Source of the DNA: Leifsonia poae
GTDB lineage: Bacteria > Actinomycetota > Actinomycetes > Actinomycetales > Microbacteriaceae
DNA: 64,000 nt
Reading direction: 5' to 3'
Assembly (NCBI RefSeq): GCF_027921845.1
Contig: NZ_BSEN01000011.1
Coordinates: 1-64,000 of the forward strand
Positions within the stretch are counted from its first letter, which is position 1. Each line of letters begins with the position of its first letter. Of this stretch, positions 54,210 to 62,792 are shown one piece after another. A program made the position numbers and the translations under genes. The notes under the pieces are model-generated. The model was not told where the DNA came from and made no database searches. It was given only the letters and a program-made list of their open reading frames with translations.

Positions 54210-56063
54210 TCATTTTACCGTGTCGCCGCAATCGAGAGCAATGACCGACGCGCCCCCCATACCGGGGGTGGAAGCCGTGGTTCGAGCCGCGTGGAGGGTG
54301 GGCGTGATCGTGAGCGACATCCCCGTCTCGGTCTGCTTCATGTTGAGCAGATCGACGGTGACCGTCTTCGACTGACCGGGCGCGAGATCCACCGTGAACA
54401 CGCTGACCGGCCGCTGATCGTCGGTACCGGCGATCGTCGGGTAGTTGACATCGCCACTGCGGGTGGCCGTCAGCAGACCGCCCTCGGGGCCGTACACGGC
54501 CACCCTGGTACGGATGTTCCCCGGAGCGAGCCCGAAGTAGCCGTTGCCGGTGACGTACGCCGGCAGGGTGGTCGCCGCATCGGCCGGAGCGTTGTTGGCG
54601 AGGGTGACCCTGACCTGCGTGGACGGGGTGCCGTCGGTGCGGCAGAGAGCAGTGCCTGCCGCGACGGACGCCGTCAGGTAGTAGTCCATTTTGGCGCCGG
54701 TCGCGTCGTTGAAGTAGACGCCGATGCCCGCGGTCGACGGATCAGACTCCGGCAGTCGCCCCGCGAGCGTGGTCGACGCGAGCACCTTCTCCTCGGCGGC
54801 GTGGGCGCTCCAGATGAGCATCCGGTGGTCTCCCCCAGCCTGGGCCAGCGCCTTGACGAGCTCCGTGCCGTCCGCCGACCCCGAGGCCACGGCACTGAAC
54901 ACGGACCCGGCTGCGGACGCGAAGAAGGCATCCTGCTGGGCGGGATCGCTCCAGCGGCGGTAGACATCGCTGAGCAGCAGCTGAACCGCGTTGGAAGCAG
55001 AGAGCATGTCGCCGGTCGACAGCGGGACGGGACCGGTCGCCTTGAGCAGATAGCTCAGCGCCACAGGATCGATGGTGAGCACGCCGTCGATCTTCCCGCC
55101 GAACTTGGCCGTCCAGAGCGCAGACACGTTCTTCGCCGCCAGCGGGAAGTCCGGGGTCAGGTTGACCGCCTGGATCGCGTTCGCGAGGAACGGCCCGTAC
55201 AGCCCTGTCGACGAGGCGGGGACGACCGCGATCGGCTGAGCAAGCGGCCGGAAGCTCGAACCCGACGCCTGCGAGATCAGCGAGATCTTGCCATGGTCCG
55301 CCCGGATGAGCGCGAGCGCGCCGATCAGCCCGCCCGTCGCCCGCAATTCGGCGGGGTTCTGAGCGAGAAGGAGATAGCTGCGCTGACCGTCGGCACCGAG
55401 CATCGCCGGCAGGAGGCGCGCCGAGTTGCCGACAGCGTCGACGGCCGGCGCCGCGTTCTCGAGCATGCCTCTCAGGTGCTTCACGGCGTCGTGAACCGGA
55501 CCGATGGTGGCGTCCACGTCGATGCCATCGACCGACGCCTCCGCCTCGTGGAAGGCGATCTGCGCGCGTTCCACCACCGGCTGCGCGCGTTCGAGCGGGG
55601 TGAGGTCGATCGCCCCGTTGACCGGCTTGATCCGCGAGGGGTCGGCGTCCTTTGCGACGCTCACGAGCGGCGCGATCACCCGGGTCGCGAGCGTGTCGGT
55701 CGCGGCGGCCGCCGTGCGCACGGCCGAGAGGTTCTGGCCGATGCCCGGGACGATTTCGACCACGCGCCAGACCGGGTCCCCGGTGAGCGAGGCCGCCTGC
55801 GCCGCATGGCCGCGCAGGTGCTCTGCAGCTGTGGCAGCGGCGGCCGTGTCACCGGTCGTGATGGACGCCTGCACGGTCCTGACGTACGGCGCGGCACTGT
55901 CGAGCTCGCGCTTCGCCATGAGCCCCCGGATGCTCACCCAGGCGACGATGATGAGGAGTATGAGCACGACGAAAGCGATCGACCAGCCCACGATGCGACG
56001 CGTGTTCGGGCGGCGGCGGGAGGGCCCGCCGGGGCCTGCTGGAGTGAGACCGTCGGTCGCCAT
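54210..56063 (-). CDS. DUF4012 domain protein
   Basis: A 617-residue protein with one N-terminal membrane helix (residues 24-47) and a large extracytoplasmic DUF4012 domain: DGQRSYLLLAQNPAELRATGGLIGALALIRADHGKI is the family core. DUF4012 genes are often found beside sugar-nucleotide and polysaccharide genes; function is unknown. A hairpin (56082-56100, CCTCAC/GTGAGG) lies just upstream of the start. It is next to a UDP-glucose dehydrogenase gene and a surface-protein gene. Confidence 0.85.
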   Translation of the reverse strand: MATDGLTPAGPGGPSRRRPNTRRIVGWSIAFVVLILLIIVAWVSIRGLMAKRELDSAAPYVRTVQASITTGDTAAAATAAEHLRGHAAQAASLTGDPVWRVVEIVPGIGQNLSAVRTAAAATDTLATRVIAPLVSVAKDADPSRIKPVNGAIDLTPLERAQPVVERAQIAFHEAEASVDGIDVDATIGPVHDAVKHLRGMLENAAPAVDAVGNSARLLPAMLGADGQRSYLLLAQNPAELRATGGLIGALALIRADHGKISLISQASGSSFRPLAQPIAVVPASSTGLYGPFLANAIQAVNLTPDFPLAAKNVSALWTAKFGGKIDGVLTIDPVALSYLLKATGPVPLSTGDMLSASNAVQLLLSDVYRRWSDPAQQDAFFASAAGSVFSAVASGSADGTELVKALAQAGGDHRMLIWSAHAAEEKVLASTTLAGRLPESDPSTAGIGVYFNDATGAKMDYYLTASVAAGTALCRTDGTPSTQVRVTLANNAPADAATTLPAYVTGNGYFGLAPGNIRTRVAVYGPEGGLLTATRSGDVNYPTIAGTDDQRPVSVFTVDLAPGQSKTVTVDLLNMKQTETGMSLTITPTLHAARTTASTPGMGGASVIALDCGDTVK

Positions 56064-56138
56064 ACGACTAATCTAACAATTCCTCACTTTTTGGGTGAGG
56101 TTTTCATACCCCCAAACCGGGGACGCGTGAAAGGGCGC

Positions 56139-57449
56139 TCAGCGCCCCAGGCCGCGGTACTCCCAGCCGGCCTCGCGCCAGGCGGCGGGGTCGAGGCTGT
56201 TGCGCCCGTCGATCACGCGCTTGCCCGCCACGAGGGAGCCGACCGCCACCGGGTCGAGACCGACGAACTCGGGCCACTCGGTGAGCAGTACGACGACGTC
56301 GGCGCCGCGGAGCGTCTCCTCGATCGACGACTCGTAGGTCAAGTGCGGCGCCAGCATCCGGGCACGCTCGATCGCCTGCGGGTCCGTCGCGACGACGTCG
56401 GCACCCGCGTCGGCGAGCTTCATCGACACGTCGAGTGCCGGCGAGTCGCGCACGTCGTCGGAGTGCGGCTTGAACGCCAGGCCGAGCATGGCGATCCGCT
56501 TGCCGGCCAGGTCGCCGCCGACGGCCTCGGAGGCGAGCTGCACCACACGGGTGCGGCGGCGCAGGTTGATCTTGTCGACCTCGTCGAGGAAGGCGATCGC
56601 CTCGCCCTTGCCCAGCTCGCGAGCCCGGGCACTGAAGGCGCGGATGTCCTTCGGCAGGCACCCGCCGCCGAACCCGACCCCCGCGTTGAGGAAGCGGCGG
56701 CCGATGCGGGCGTCGTGACCGATGGCGTCGGCGAGCTTCGTGACATCGGCTCCGGTGACCTCGGCGATCTCGGCCATCGCGTTGATGAACGAGATCTTGG
56801 TGGCCAGGAACGCGTTCGCCGACACCTTCACCAGTTCGGCCGTGGCGTAGTCGGCGACGATCACGGGAGTGCCCTCGGATACTGCGCTCGCGTACACCTT
56901 GTCGAGCACGCGCGCCGCGTGCTCCCCGGCAGCCCCCTCCGGAACGCCGTAGACGAGGCGATCCGGCTGGATCGTGTCCTGAACCGCGAAACCCTCGCGG
57001 AGGAACTCGGGGTTCCAGACCAGGGTCGCGCCGGGCACCGTCGATGCGACGAGGTCGGCGAGCCTGGCCGCCGTCCCGACCGGCACCGTGCTCTTGCCGA
57101 CGAGGAGGTCGCCGGTCTTGGCGTGGGCGAGGAGCGAGGAGAAGGCCGCGTCGACGTAACGCATGTCGGCCGCGTCGCCGCCCGCCACCTGAGGCGTGCC
57201 CACCGCGACGAAGTGCACATCAGCGCTCGCGGCGTCGGCGAAGTCGGTGCTGAATCGCAACCGGCCCGAGGCCAGTCCCGCACGCAGGATCTCTGGCAGA
57301 CCCGGCTCGAAGAACGGTGCCGTTCCCGCTGCCAGCTGCGCGATCTTCGCTTCGTCCACGTCGATTCCGACGACGTCGTGACCCATTTCGGCCATGGAGG
57401 CCGCGTGCACGGCTCCGAGGTAGCCGCATCCGATGACTGAGATCTTCAT
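56139..57449 (-). CDS. UDP-glucose 6-dehydrogenase
   Basis: A 436-residue enzyme that oxidises UDP-glucose to UDP-glucuronate. The NAD motif is VIGCGYLGAVHAASMAEMGHDV, the catalytic cysteine lies in GFGGGCLPKDIRAF and the C-terminal half has the substrate-binding domain. UDP-glucuronate feeds exopolysaccharide or teichuronic acid. It begins 3 bp after tdk and is probably translated with it; DUF4012 lies downstream. Confidence 0.93.
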   Translation of the reverse strand: MKISVIGCGYLGAVHAASMAEMGHDVVGIDVDEAKIAQLAAGTAPFFEPGLPEILRAGLASGRLRFSTDFADAASADVHFVAVGTPQVAGGDAADMRYVDAAFSSLLAHAKTGDLLVGKSTVPVGTAARLADLVASTVPGATLVWNPEFLREGFAVQDTIQPDRLVYGVPEGAAGEHAARVLDKVYASAVSEGTPVIVADYATAELVKVSANAFLATKISFINAMAEIAEVTGADVTKLADAIGHDARIGRRFLNAGVGFGGGCLPKDIRAFSARARELGKGEAIAFLDEVDKINLRRRTRVVQLASEAVGGDLAGKRIAMLGLAFKPHSDDVRDSPALDVSMKLADAGADVVATDPQAIERARMLAPHLTYESSIEETLRGADVVVLLTEWPEFVGLDPVAVGSLVAGKRVIDGRNSLDPAAWREAGWEYRGLGR

Positions 57450-57452
57450 GGT

Positions 57453-58118
57453 TCAGCTGAAGTCCGCGTCGGGTTCGCTCGAATACACTGCACTCTCCAA
57501 AGGCCATCGCCCGTTGTTCAGCACTCCCTGGCTCTCCTGAAGGTAGCAGGCGCCGCAGAGCGATTCGTAGCTGACGGAGGCTCCGTCGATGGCGACCTGG
57601 TCACCGTCGAACACGAACACTCCGTCGATCTTGCGCGCATTGAAGATCGCCTTGCGGCCGCAACGGCAGATCGTCTTGAGCTCTTCGAGACTGTGGGCGA
57701 TCTCGAGCAGTCGCCTGCTGCCGGGGAACGCGACCGTCTGGAAGTCGGTGCGGATGCCGTAGGCGAGCACGGGGATGTTCTCGAGAAGCGCGATGCGCAG
57801 CAGGTCGTCGACCTGACCTTCGGTGAGGAACTGCGCCTCATCGACGAGCAGCGCGCTCACATCGCGGTCGTAGCGCTTGATGGTGCGTTCGCGGTGCTGC
57901 TGGAACTTGCCGTAGGCGTCGGTCTCCGGCGCGATCAGGAAGTCGACCTCGCGCGTGACGCCGAGGCGCGACAGGATGCCGAGGTCGCCCTTGGTGTCGA
58001 TCGACGGCTTGGTGAGGAGCACACGGTGACCGCGCTCTTCGTAGTTGTAGGCGGCCTGAAGCATCGCGGTGCTCTTACCGCTGTTCATCGCTCCATACCG
58101 GAAATAGAGTTTTGCCAC
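57453..58118 (-). CDS. tdk: Thymidine kinase
   Basis: A 221-residue type II thymidine kinase that recycles thymidine to dTMP. Walker A is GAMNSGKST, the lasso region is YGIRTDFQTVAFPGSRRLLEIA and the zinc site is CRCGRKAIFNAR plus CGACY. GTG start at 58118. It is unusual to be beside UDP-glucose dehydrogenase, and the 3-bp gap suggests coupling. Confidence 0.95.
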   Translation of the reverse strand: MAKLYFRYGAMNSGKSTAMLQAAYNYEERGHRVLLTKPSIDTKGDLGILSRLGVTREVDFLIAPETDAYGKFQQHRERTIKRYDRDVSALLVDEAQFLTEGQVDDLLRIALLENIPVLAYGIRTDFQTVAFPGSRRLLEIAHSLEELKTICRCGRKAIFNARKIDGVFVFDGDQVAIDGASVSYESLCGACYLQESQGVLNNGRWPLESAVYSSEPDADFS

Positions 58119-58164
58119 CAGACGATCCTATTCGGTCGTACAGACTGCTCGGTTCAACGCCGGG

Positions 58165-58236
58165 CAGGCACCGAAGGCACCGCAGGCACTACCGGCACTG
58201 CAGGCACTACCGGCACTGCAGGCACCGGTGGCGTCA
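58165..58236. repeat. 18-bp tandem repeat, about 4 copies, between tdk and the response regulator
   Basis: Units at 58165-58182, 58183-58200 and 58201-58218 plus a diverged fourth at 58219-58236 are based on CAGGCACTACCGGCACTG (middle two identical). The array overlaps the response-regulator stop by 3 nt. Confidence 0.85.
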
Positions 58237-58929
58237 GGTCAGATACCCGTCTTCTGCCGCGCGCCGGATGAGATCCGCTCTCGAACTCGTGTGCCGTCCG
58301 ACCTTTCCGTACTTCTCGCGCACCCGGCGCAAGTAGGTCTTCGCCGTCTCGTACTGCACGTTCATCTCGCGTGCGACCTCGGATGTCGTGCGACCGTCCG
58401 CGTAGAGCGTGAGCGCGTGCCGCTCGCCATCGCTGAGGTGGGGCTTCTGGGCTTCCGGAATGATCGGCCGGGGTCGCCAGGCCGTCTCGGGAGCCTTCGA
58501 CGACACAGCGCCACCCTCTGCGGAACCCGCCGGACCGCGGCCCATCGCGGCGAGCGCGGCCTCCAGCACCTCGCTCATCGGCTGCGTCTTCGTGAGGTAG
58601 GCGACCGCGCCCGCGGCGAGTGCCGCATCCCGGTCGTCCTGCGTGTCCATCGCGCTGAGCACGATCACTTTGGCACCCGCCGCCCGGCAGGTGCGCACGC
58701 GGGCCCCGATCGAGACGGACTCCCGCAGCTGCAGGTCCATGATGACCAGGTCGGTGGGGAACGCGTCGCTGTGCACCAGCTCGAGCCAGGTGCTCGCGCG
58801 CAGGACGAGATCGAACTCCGGCGCATGCTTCTCGATCCAGCTGGCGAGGCTGTCGAGCAGGAGTTCGTGGTCGTCGAGGAGGGCGAGGCGGATCGGTGGG
58901 GCGGGGGTTTCGGAGGGTGCTGTACTCAT
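58234..58929 (-). CDS. LuxR-type response regulator
   Basis: A 231-residue regulator. The receiver domain has the Asp in LVIMDLQLRESVS and the Lys in VAYLTKTQP; a linker follows, then a LuxR helix-turn-helix (LSDGERHALTLYADGRTTSEVAREMNVQYETAKTYLRRV). The ATG at 58929 overlaps the stop of the pseudo-kinase gene as ATGA. It is probably phosphorylated by the kinase at 60137 and binds promoters of unknown targets. Confidence 0.92.
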   Translation of the reverse strand: MSTAPSETPAPPIRLALLDDHELLLDSLASWIEKHAPEFDLVLRASTWLELVHSDAFPTDLVIMDLQLRESVSIGARVRTCRAAGAKVIVLSAMDTQDDRDAALAAGAVAYLTKTQPMSEVLEAALAAMGRGPAGSAEGGAVSSKAPETAWRPRPIIPEAQKPHLSDGERHALTLYADGRTTSEVAREMNVQYETAKTYLRRVREKYGKVGRHTSSRADLIRRAAEDGYLT

Positions 58930-60140
58930 CGGTTCTCGCCTCCAGGGTACGAGAAACGCAGCGTCAGTTCGTCACCGGCGAGGTGGAGGGACGCATTCAG
59001 CCCGACGGAGCGCAGCGCGCTGAGGAACGGGAGCAGCTCGCGCCGGAGCTGCCGCCGCGGCTCCGCGGTGCGGCAGGTGAGCGCGAAGGCCGGATGCGAC
59101 GGGTCGGCGGCGGCGATCCGCACCGATGCGGGATCCAGGGACGGAAGCTTGGCGACGGTGCTGATGATCGCACCGACGATGGCCCGCTGCTCGTCGCTCA
59201 GCGCGCGCTCGAGCCGATCCGGGTCGGAGACCCGCGACGAGTCGGGCACGGCGCGCGGATCCTCCCCGCGCGCTGCCAGGGCCTGCGCGAGCGCTTCACC
59301 CAGCCAGGTGCGGTCGACGGCGGCGATCGACGCGTTGCGCAGCGCCGTCGCCAGGTCGCGCGCGCGTTCCGCATCGGCCGCGGTGATCTCGCCGCGTTCC
59401 AGCACCGCCGCCAGGAACGGAGCCGTCGCCTCATTGAGAGTGGTGTTGGTCTCCTGACTCACCATGCGCTGCGCGGTGTCGCGGAGCTCCGGTTCCAAAC
59501 GCGCCTGCCCGTCGCGCGCGACTTCGCGCCAGGCGAGCGTCTCGCCCGTCATCGTCCACGCGTAACCGGCCCCGCCGCAGGCGAGCGCGATGATCGGTGT
59601 CGCCGCGACCGAGGCGTACACGAGGGAGGCGTTGGTGATCGTCAGGAAGGGGGCCTGCACTGCTGCCGCGATGCCCAGGATCACCGCTGCGACCGCCGCG
59701 ACCGAGATGACCTCGGAGATCGGGCGGTACAGGCTCATTGTGGTGACGACGAGCGCGACAGCGATCTGACCCCAGTCGTCTTGGATGCGCTCATTGTGCC
59801 CCCACATCGACGCCGTGAACAGACAGGCGGCGACGACGGTCACGGCGACCACCGACAGATGCGACCACCGCCCGAACGGCGCGAGCCCCGGATACGATCG
59901 CAGCGAATAGACGACTCCCCCGACCGCGAGCACGATGATCGCCCACCAGGCCAGTGACGGATGCACAATCTGTGCCGCATGCGACACGGTCGAGTACACG
60001 GCGTACGTCAGGGAGATCACGCTCAGCACGGGCACCAGCAGCCAGGCGGACTGCGCCCCGAGCGGGTCGAGACGCTGGGGGGTGCGTTCGAGCGGGTTGG
60101 TCCGCAGCCGCATGATCGCGGCGTCGTCGAGCGCGCTCAC
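58926..60140 (-). CDS. Membrane pseudo-histidine-kinase (phospho-acceptor His replaced by Arg)
   Basis: A 404-residue protein with five or six membrane helices in the first 190 residues, then a soluble part. The phosphoacceptor region reads ELRDTAQRM at residues 218-226, where active kinases such as the neighbouring gene have ELHDTV; Arg220 replaces His. The N- and G-boxes of the ATPase domain are not visible. It overlaps both the response regulator (ATGA) and the kinase (GTGA), so all three are co-translated. It is probably a signalling partner rather than a kinase. Confidence 0.75.
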   Translation of the reverse strand: MSALDDAAIMRLRTNPLERTPQRLDPLGAQSAWLLVPVLSVISLTYAVYSTVSHAAQIVHPSLAWWAIIVLAVGGVVYSLRSYPGLAPFGRWSHLSVVAVTVVAACLFTASMWGHNERIQDDWGQIAVALVVTTMSLYRPISEVISVAAVAAVILGIAAAVQAPFLTITNASLVYASVAATPIIALACGGAGYAWTMTGETLAWREVARDGQARLEPELRDTAQRMVSQETNTTLNEATAPFLAAVLERGEITAADAERARDLATALRNASIAAVDRTWLGEALAQALAARGEDPRAVPDSSRVSDPDRLERALSDEQRAIVGAIISTVAKLPSLDPASVRIAAADPSHPAFALTCRTAEPRRQLRRELLPFLSALRSVGLNASLHLAGDELTLRFSYPGGENR

Positions 60141-61330
60141 GATGCGATCGCCTCTTCGTCGTGGTCGATCGGCACGGCGAGCAACACCGTCGTCCCGACA
60201 TCCTGACTCGAGAAGATGGTGACTGTGCCGCCGACCCGCTCGATGCGATCGTGCACCGACTGGCGCAGCCCGAGGCGGTCGGACGCCGTGGACGACGGGA
60301 CGAAGCCATGACCCTCGTCGACGACCATCACCGTGACGACATCGCCGGACGCCGAAATGGCGACCTCGGCGATCGCGCTCCCCGAGTGCCTCAGCACGTT
60401 CACCAGGCACTGCCGGGTCGCGAGCCCGAGGGCGCGCCTGCGGTCGGCGCTCAGGCGTCCGAGTGCGCCGCGCTCTCCGGAGAGGTCGACGGTCAGACCC
60501 TCGTCGCGCGCGAGTTCGACGGCTTCGAGCAGTTCACTCTCGTACCAGTCTTCGCGCCGCACGTCGCCCGCCGCGGCCGACCGGTCGCGCCCGAGGCTCA
60601 ACAGGTCGGCCTCGATCCGTTCGCGGAGTCGCGGCGAGAGCGGACCCGGTTCCGATCCGGCGATCGCCAGCAGCTCGCTGAGCACCGTGTCGTGCAGCTC
60701 GGCGATCGAGTCGGCGATCAGGTCGCGGCGCAGCTCGATGAGCCGCATGTCGCGAACCGCCCGGTGGATGGCCGACTGCGTGCGGCCCCTGGACCCACGG
60801 GTGAGGCCGTCGAACGTCAGGATGCCGATGAGGAGCAAGTAGGCGCCGAGCGAGATCGCGTCGGTGCGGAACGTGCGGCCGGCGACCGTCGCCGCGAAGA
60901 ACACCGCGGCCTCCGCCAGGGCGAAGCCGACTGTCGCCCACAGCACCCCCGACAGCGCGCCCGTGCCGGTTCCGCCCACGAGGGTCATCGCGACGATCGG
61001 CAGCGCGATCACGAACAGGTTGGTGTCGTGGTAGCTCGGGGTGGCGGTGAGCAGCGCGAGCACATAGAAGAAGGTGCAGATCGCGCCGACGAGCAGATAG
61101 GCGATGGTCAGCGCCACGGTCCGCCGGCGACCGAGCATGATGAGCAGGCCGACCATGGGGACCAGCGCCAGGATCGCCAGCCAGGCGTAGCGATCGCCCG
61201 AACCGGCGCTCGAGACGACCACGTTGACGAGCGCTGCGCCGAGGCAGACCGCGCCGGCCCAGCGGGCGGCGACCGCGATGGCGCGCGCGTTCGCTCGGAT
61301 CGACAGATGGCTCGGCAGGCCGAGTGACAT
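60137..61330 (-). CDS. Sensor histidine kinase (HisKA_3 type)
   Basis: A 397-residue membrane kinase with five or six helices in residues 15-175, a phospho-acceptor His213 in SIAELHDTVLSE and a C-terminal ATPase with N-box QCLVNVLRHSG, G1 VVDEGHGF and G2 region GLRQSVHDRIERVGG. The ATG at 61330 has GGGGGTG 7 nt upstream; an earlier ATG at 61357 would add nine residues. It overlaps the pseudo-kinase gene as GTGA. It senses an unknown signal at the membrane. Confidence 0.88.
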   Translation of the reverse strand: MSLGLPSHLSIRANARAIAVAARWAGAVCLGAALVNVVVSSAGSGDRYAWLAILALVPMVGLLIMLGRRRTVALTIAYLLVGAICTFFYVLALLTATPSYHDTNLFVIALPIVAMTLVGGTGTGALSGVLWATVGFALAEAAVFFAATVAGRTFRTDAISLGAYLLLIGILTFDGLTRGSRGRTQSAIHRAVRDMRLIELRRDLIADSIAELHDTVLSELLAIAGSEPGPLSPRLRERIEADLLSLGRDRSAAAGDVRREDWYESELLEAVELARDEGLTVDLSGERGALGRLSADRRRALGLATRQCLVNVLRHSGSAIAEVAISASGDVVTVMVVDEGHGFVPSSTASDRLGLRQSVHDRIERVGGTVTIFSSQDVGTTVLLAVPIDHDEEAIAS

Positions 61331-61493
61331 GAGACGCACCCCCTTCGCTGGTCGCATCGCTTCGACGTCACCGAACGATCGGGCCGCCGTGCCTGCTGTC
61401 GGCGTTCGCCCGGTGGCGTCGCCGGCATGCGTCCGGTCGACGGGGTCCGGGTCGGCCGACGGTGACGCTCCGGTCGGGGCTTCACCACCGGGA

Positions 61494-61550
61494 ATTATGC
61501 CATCGAATAGGTCCCGTGTGTACCCCGAATTCCGGGGACATGTACCCCGG
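61494..61550 (-). promoter_or_regulatory. Candidate promoter and operator for the kinase operon
   Basis: A minus-strand -10 box CATAAT lies at 61499-61494. Just upstream sit TGTACCCCG at 61519-61527, CGGGGACA at 61533-61540 and TGTACCCCGG at 61541-61550: an inverted plus a direct copy of the same 9-mer. They may bind the system's own regulator. This is inference. Confidence 0.45.
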
Positions 61551-61601
61551 CCGAACGCCGATGTGCACTTCGGCGGACCGTAACGCGCCCCCCATCGGGG
61601 A

Positions 61602-62735
61602 TCAGAACAGAGTCGGCTGGACTCCGAGTATGGTGACGCCGAGCGTCTCCCCGCCCACTTCCTCGGCGATGACGCCGGCGCCCGCATCCGCCATGGCCGC
61701 CGTGCGCCTGCGCTCCCCCTCGGCGTCGCGCATCGTGCCGAGCGCCGTCGACCGCACCCCGCCGGTCACGGGATCCTCGACGCCGCGTTCGAGGCCGTGC
61801 GCACGGATCAGCGGCTTGATCTTCGCCGCCAGCCAGCGGCGGTAGTCCTTCGGCGGGTACGTGCCTCCCAGATACATCTTCCGGTACAGCGGAAGCAACT
61901 GCGGATGCTCGCGCTCGAGCCACAGGTAGTACCACTCCTTCACCCCCGGCTTGAGGTGCAGAGCGGTGTAGAGCACCGAGGTGGCGCCCGCCTCCTTCGC
62001 CTGTCGCAGCGCGTCGTCGAGATGAGCGCGCGTATCCGTGAGGTACGGAAGGATCGGCATCAGGAACACGGAGCAGTCGAGACCGTGCTCACGAACGGCG
62101 GTGACCGTCGCCAGCCGCGCCTTGGTGGTCGGCGTGCCCGGCTCGACGGACTGCTGCAGCTCGTCGTCGTAAACGGCGATCGACATCGCGATGTCGACGG
62201 GCACCCTGGTCGCCGCCTCGGCCAGTCGATCGAGATCGCGCCGCAGCAGGGTGCCCTTGGTCAGGATGCTGAACGGCGTGCCCGAGTCGGCGAGCGCATC
62301 GATGATCCCCGGCATCAGCGCGTAGCGTCCCTCCGCCCGCTGATACGGGTCGGTGTTGGTGCCGAGTGCCACCGGATGGTGTCCCCAGCTCGGTTTCGTC
62401 AGCTCCTTATGCAGCACCTCGGCCACGTTGACCTTGACGATGATCTCCTGATCGAAGTCCTTGCCGCCGTCGAGTTCGAGGTAGGAGTGCGTCGGCCGGG
62501 CGAAGCAATAGACGCACGCATGGCTGCACCCGCGGTACGGGTTGATCGTCCAGCCGAACGGCATCGCTCCCCCGCCGCCCGGGATCTTGTTGAGCGCCGA
62601 CTTCGCGAGCACCTCGTGGAACGTGATGCCCGCGAAGTCGGGAGTGCGCACGGAGCGCACGAGGTTGTTGAGCCGCGCGAGCCCTGGCAGGGTCGACGGC
62701 TCCTCAGCCGTGAGTTCTTGCCCGCTCCATCTCAT
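61602..62735 (-). CDS. Radical SAM protein, Rv2578c/spore photoproduct lyase-like family
   Basis: A 377-residue radical SAM enzyme. The [4Fe-4S] cysteines are in YRGCSHACVYCFARPTH, followed by GTNTDPYQRAEGRY and LLRRDLDRLAEAATRVPVDIAMSI. The family is related to spore photoproduct lyase-like DNA repair enzymes, and its substrate is unknown. A perfect LexA box lies 8 bp upstream of the ATG at 62735, linking it to the DNA damage response. It is monocistronic. Confidence 0.87.
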   Translation of the reverse strand: MRWSGQELTAEEPSTLPGLARLNNLVRSVRTPDFAGITFHEVLAKSALNKIPGGGGAMPFGWTINPYRGCSHACVYCFARPTHSYLELDGGKDFDQEIIVKVNVAEVLHKELTKPSWGHHPVALGTNTDPYQRAEGRYALMPGIIDALADSGTPFSILTKGTLLRRDLDRLAEAATRVPVDIAMSIAVYDDELQQSVEPGTPTTKARLATVTAVREHGLDCSVFLMPILPYLTDTRAHLDDALRQAKEAGATSVLYTALHLKPGVKEWYYLWLEREHPQLLPLYRKMYLGGTYPPKDYRRWLAAKIKPLIRAHGLERGVEDPVTGGVRSTALGTMRDAEGERRRTAAMADAGAGVIAEEVGGETLGVTILGVQPTLF

Positions 62736-62742
62736 GCTGATA

Positions 62743-62760
62743 TTCGAACATATGTTCGAA
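62743..62760. promoter_or_regulatory. LexA binding site (SOS box)
   Basis: TTCGAACATATGTTCGAA is a perfect 18-bp palindrome that contains the actinobacterial LexA consensus TCGAAC-N4-GTTCGA. It lies 8 bp before the radical SAM start, so LexA binding would repress it. Confidence 0.88.
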
Positions 62761-62792
62761 TCTTAAGCAAGCGACCGAGGGGCGCGCGGCTC

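Noticed and set aside
53979-57440. Plus-strand open frame of 1153 codons
   Set aside because: It lies antisense to DUF4012 and UDP-glucose dehydrogenase genes and has no recognisable domain.
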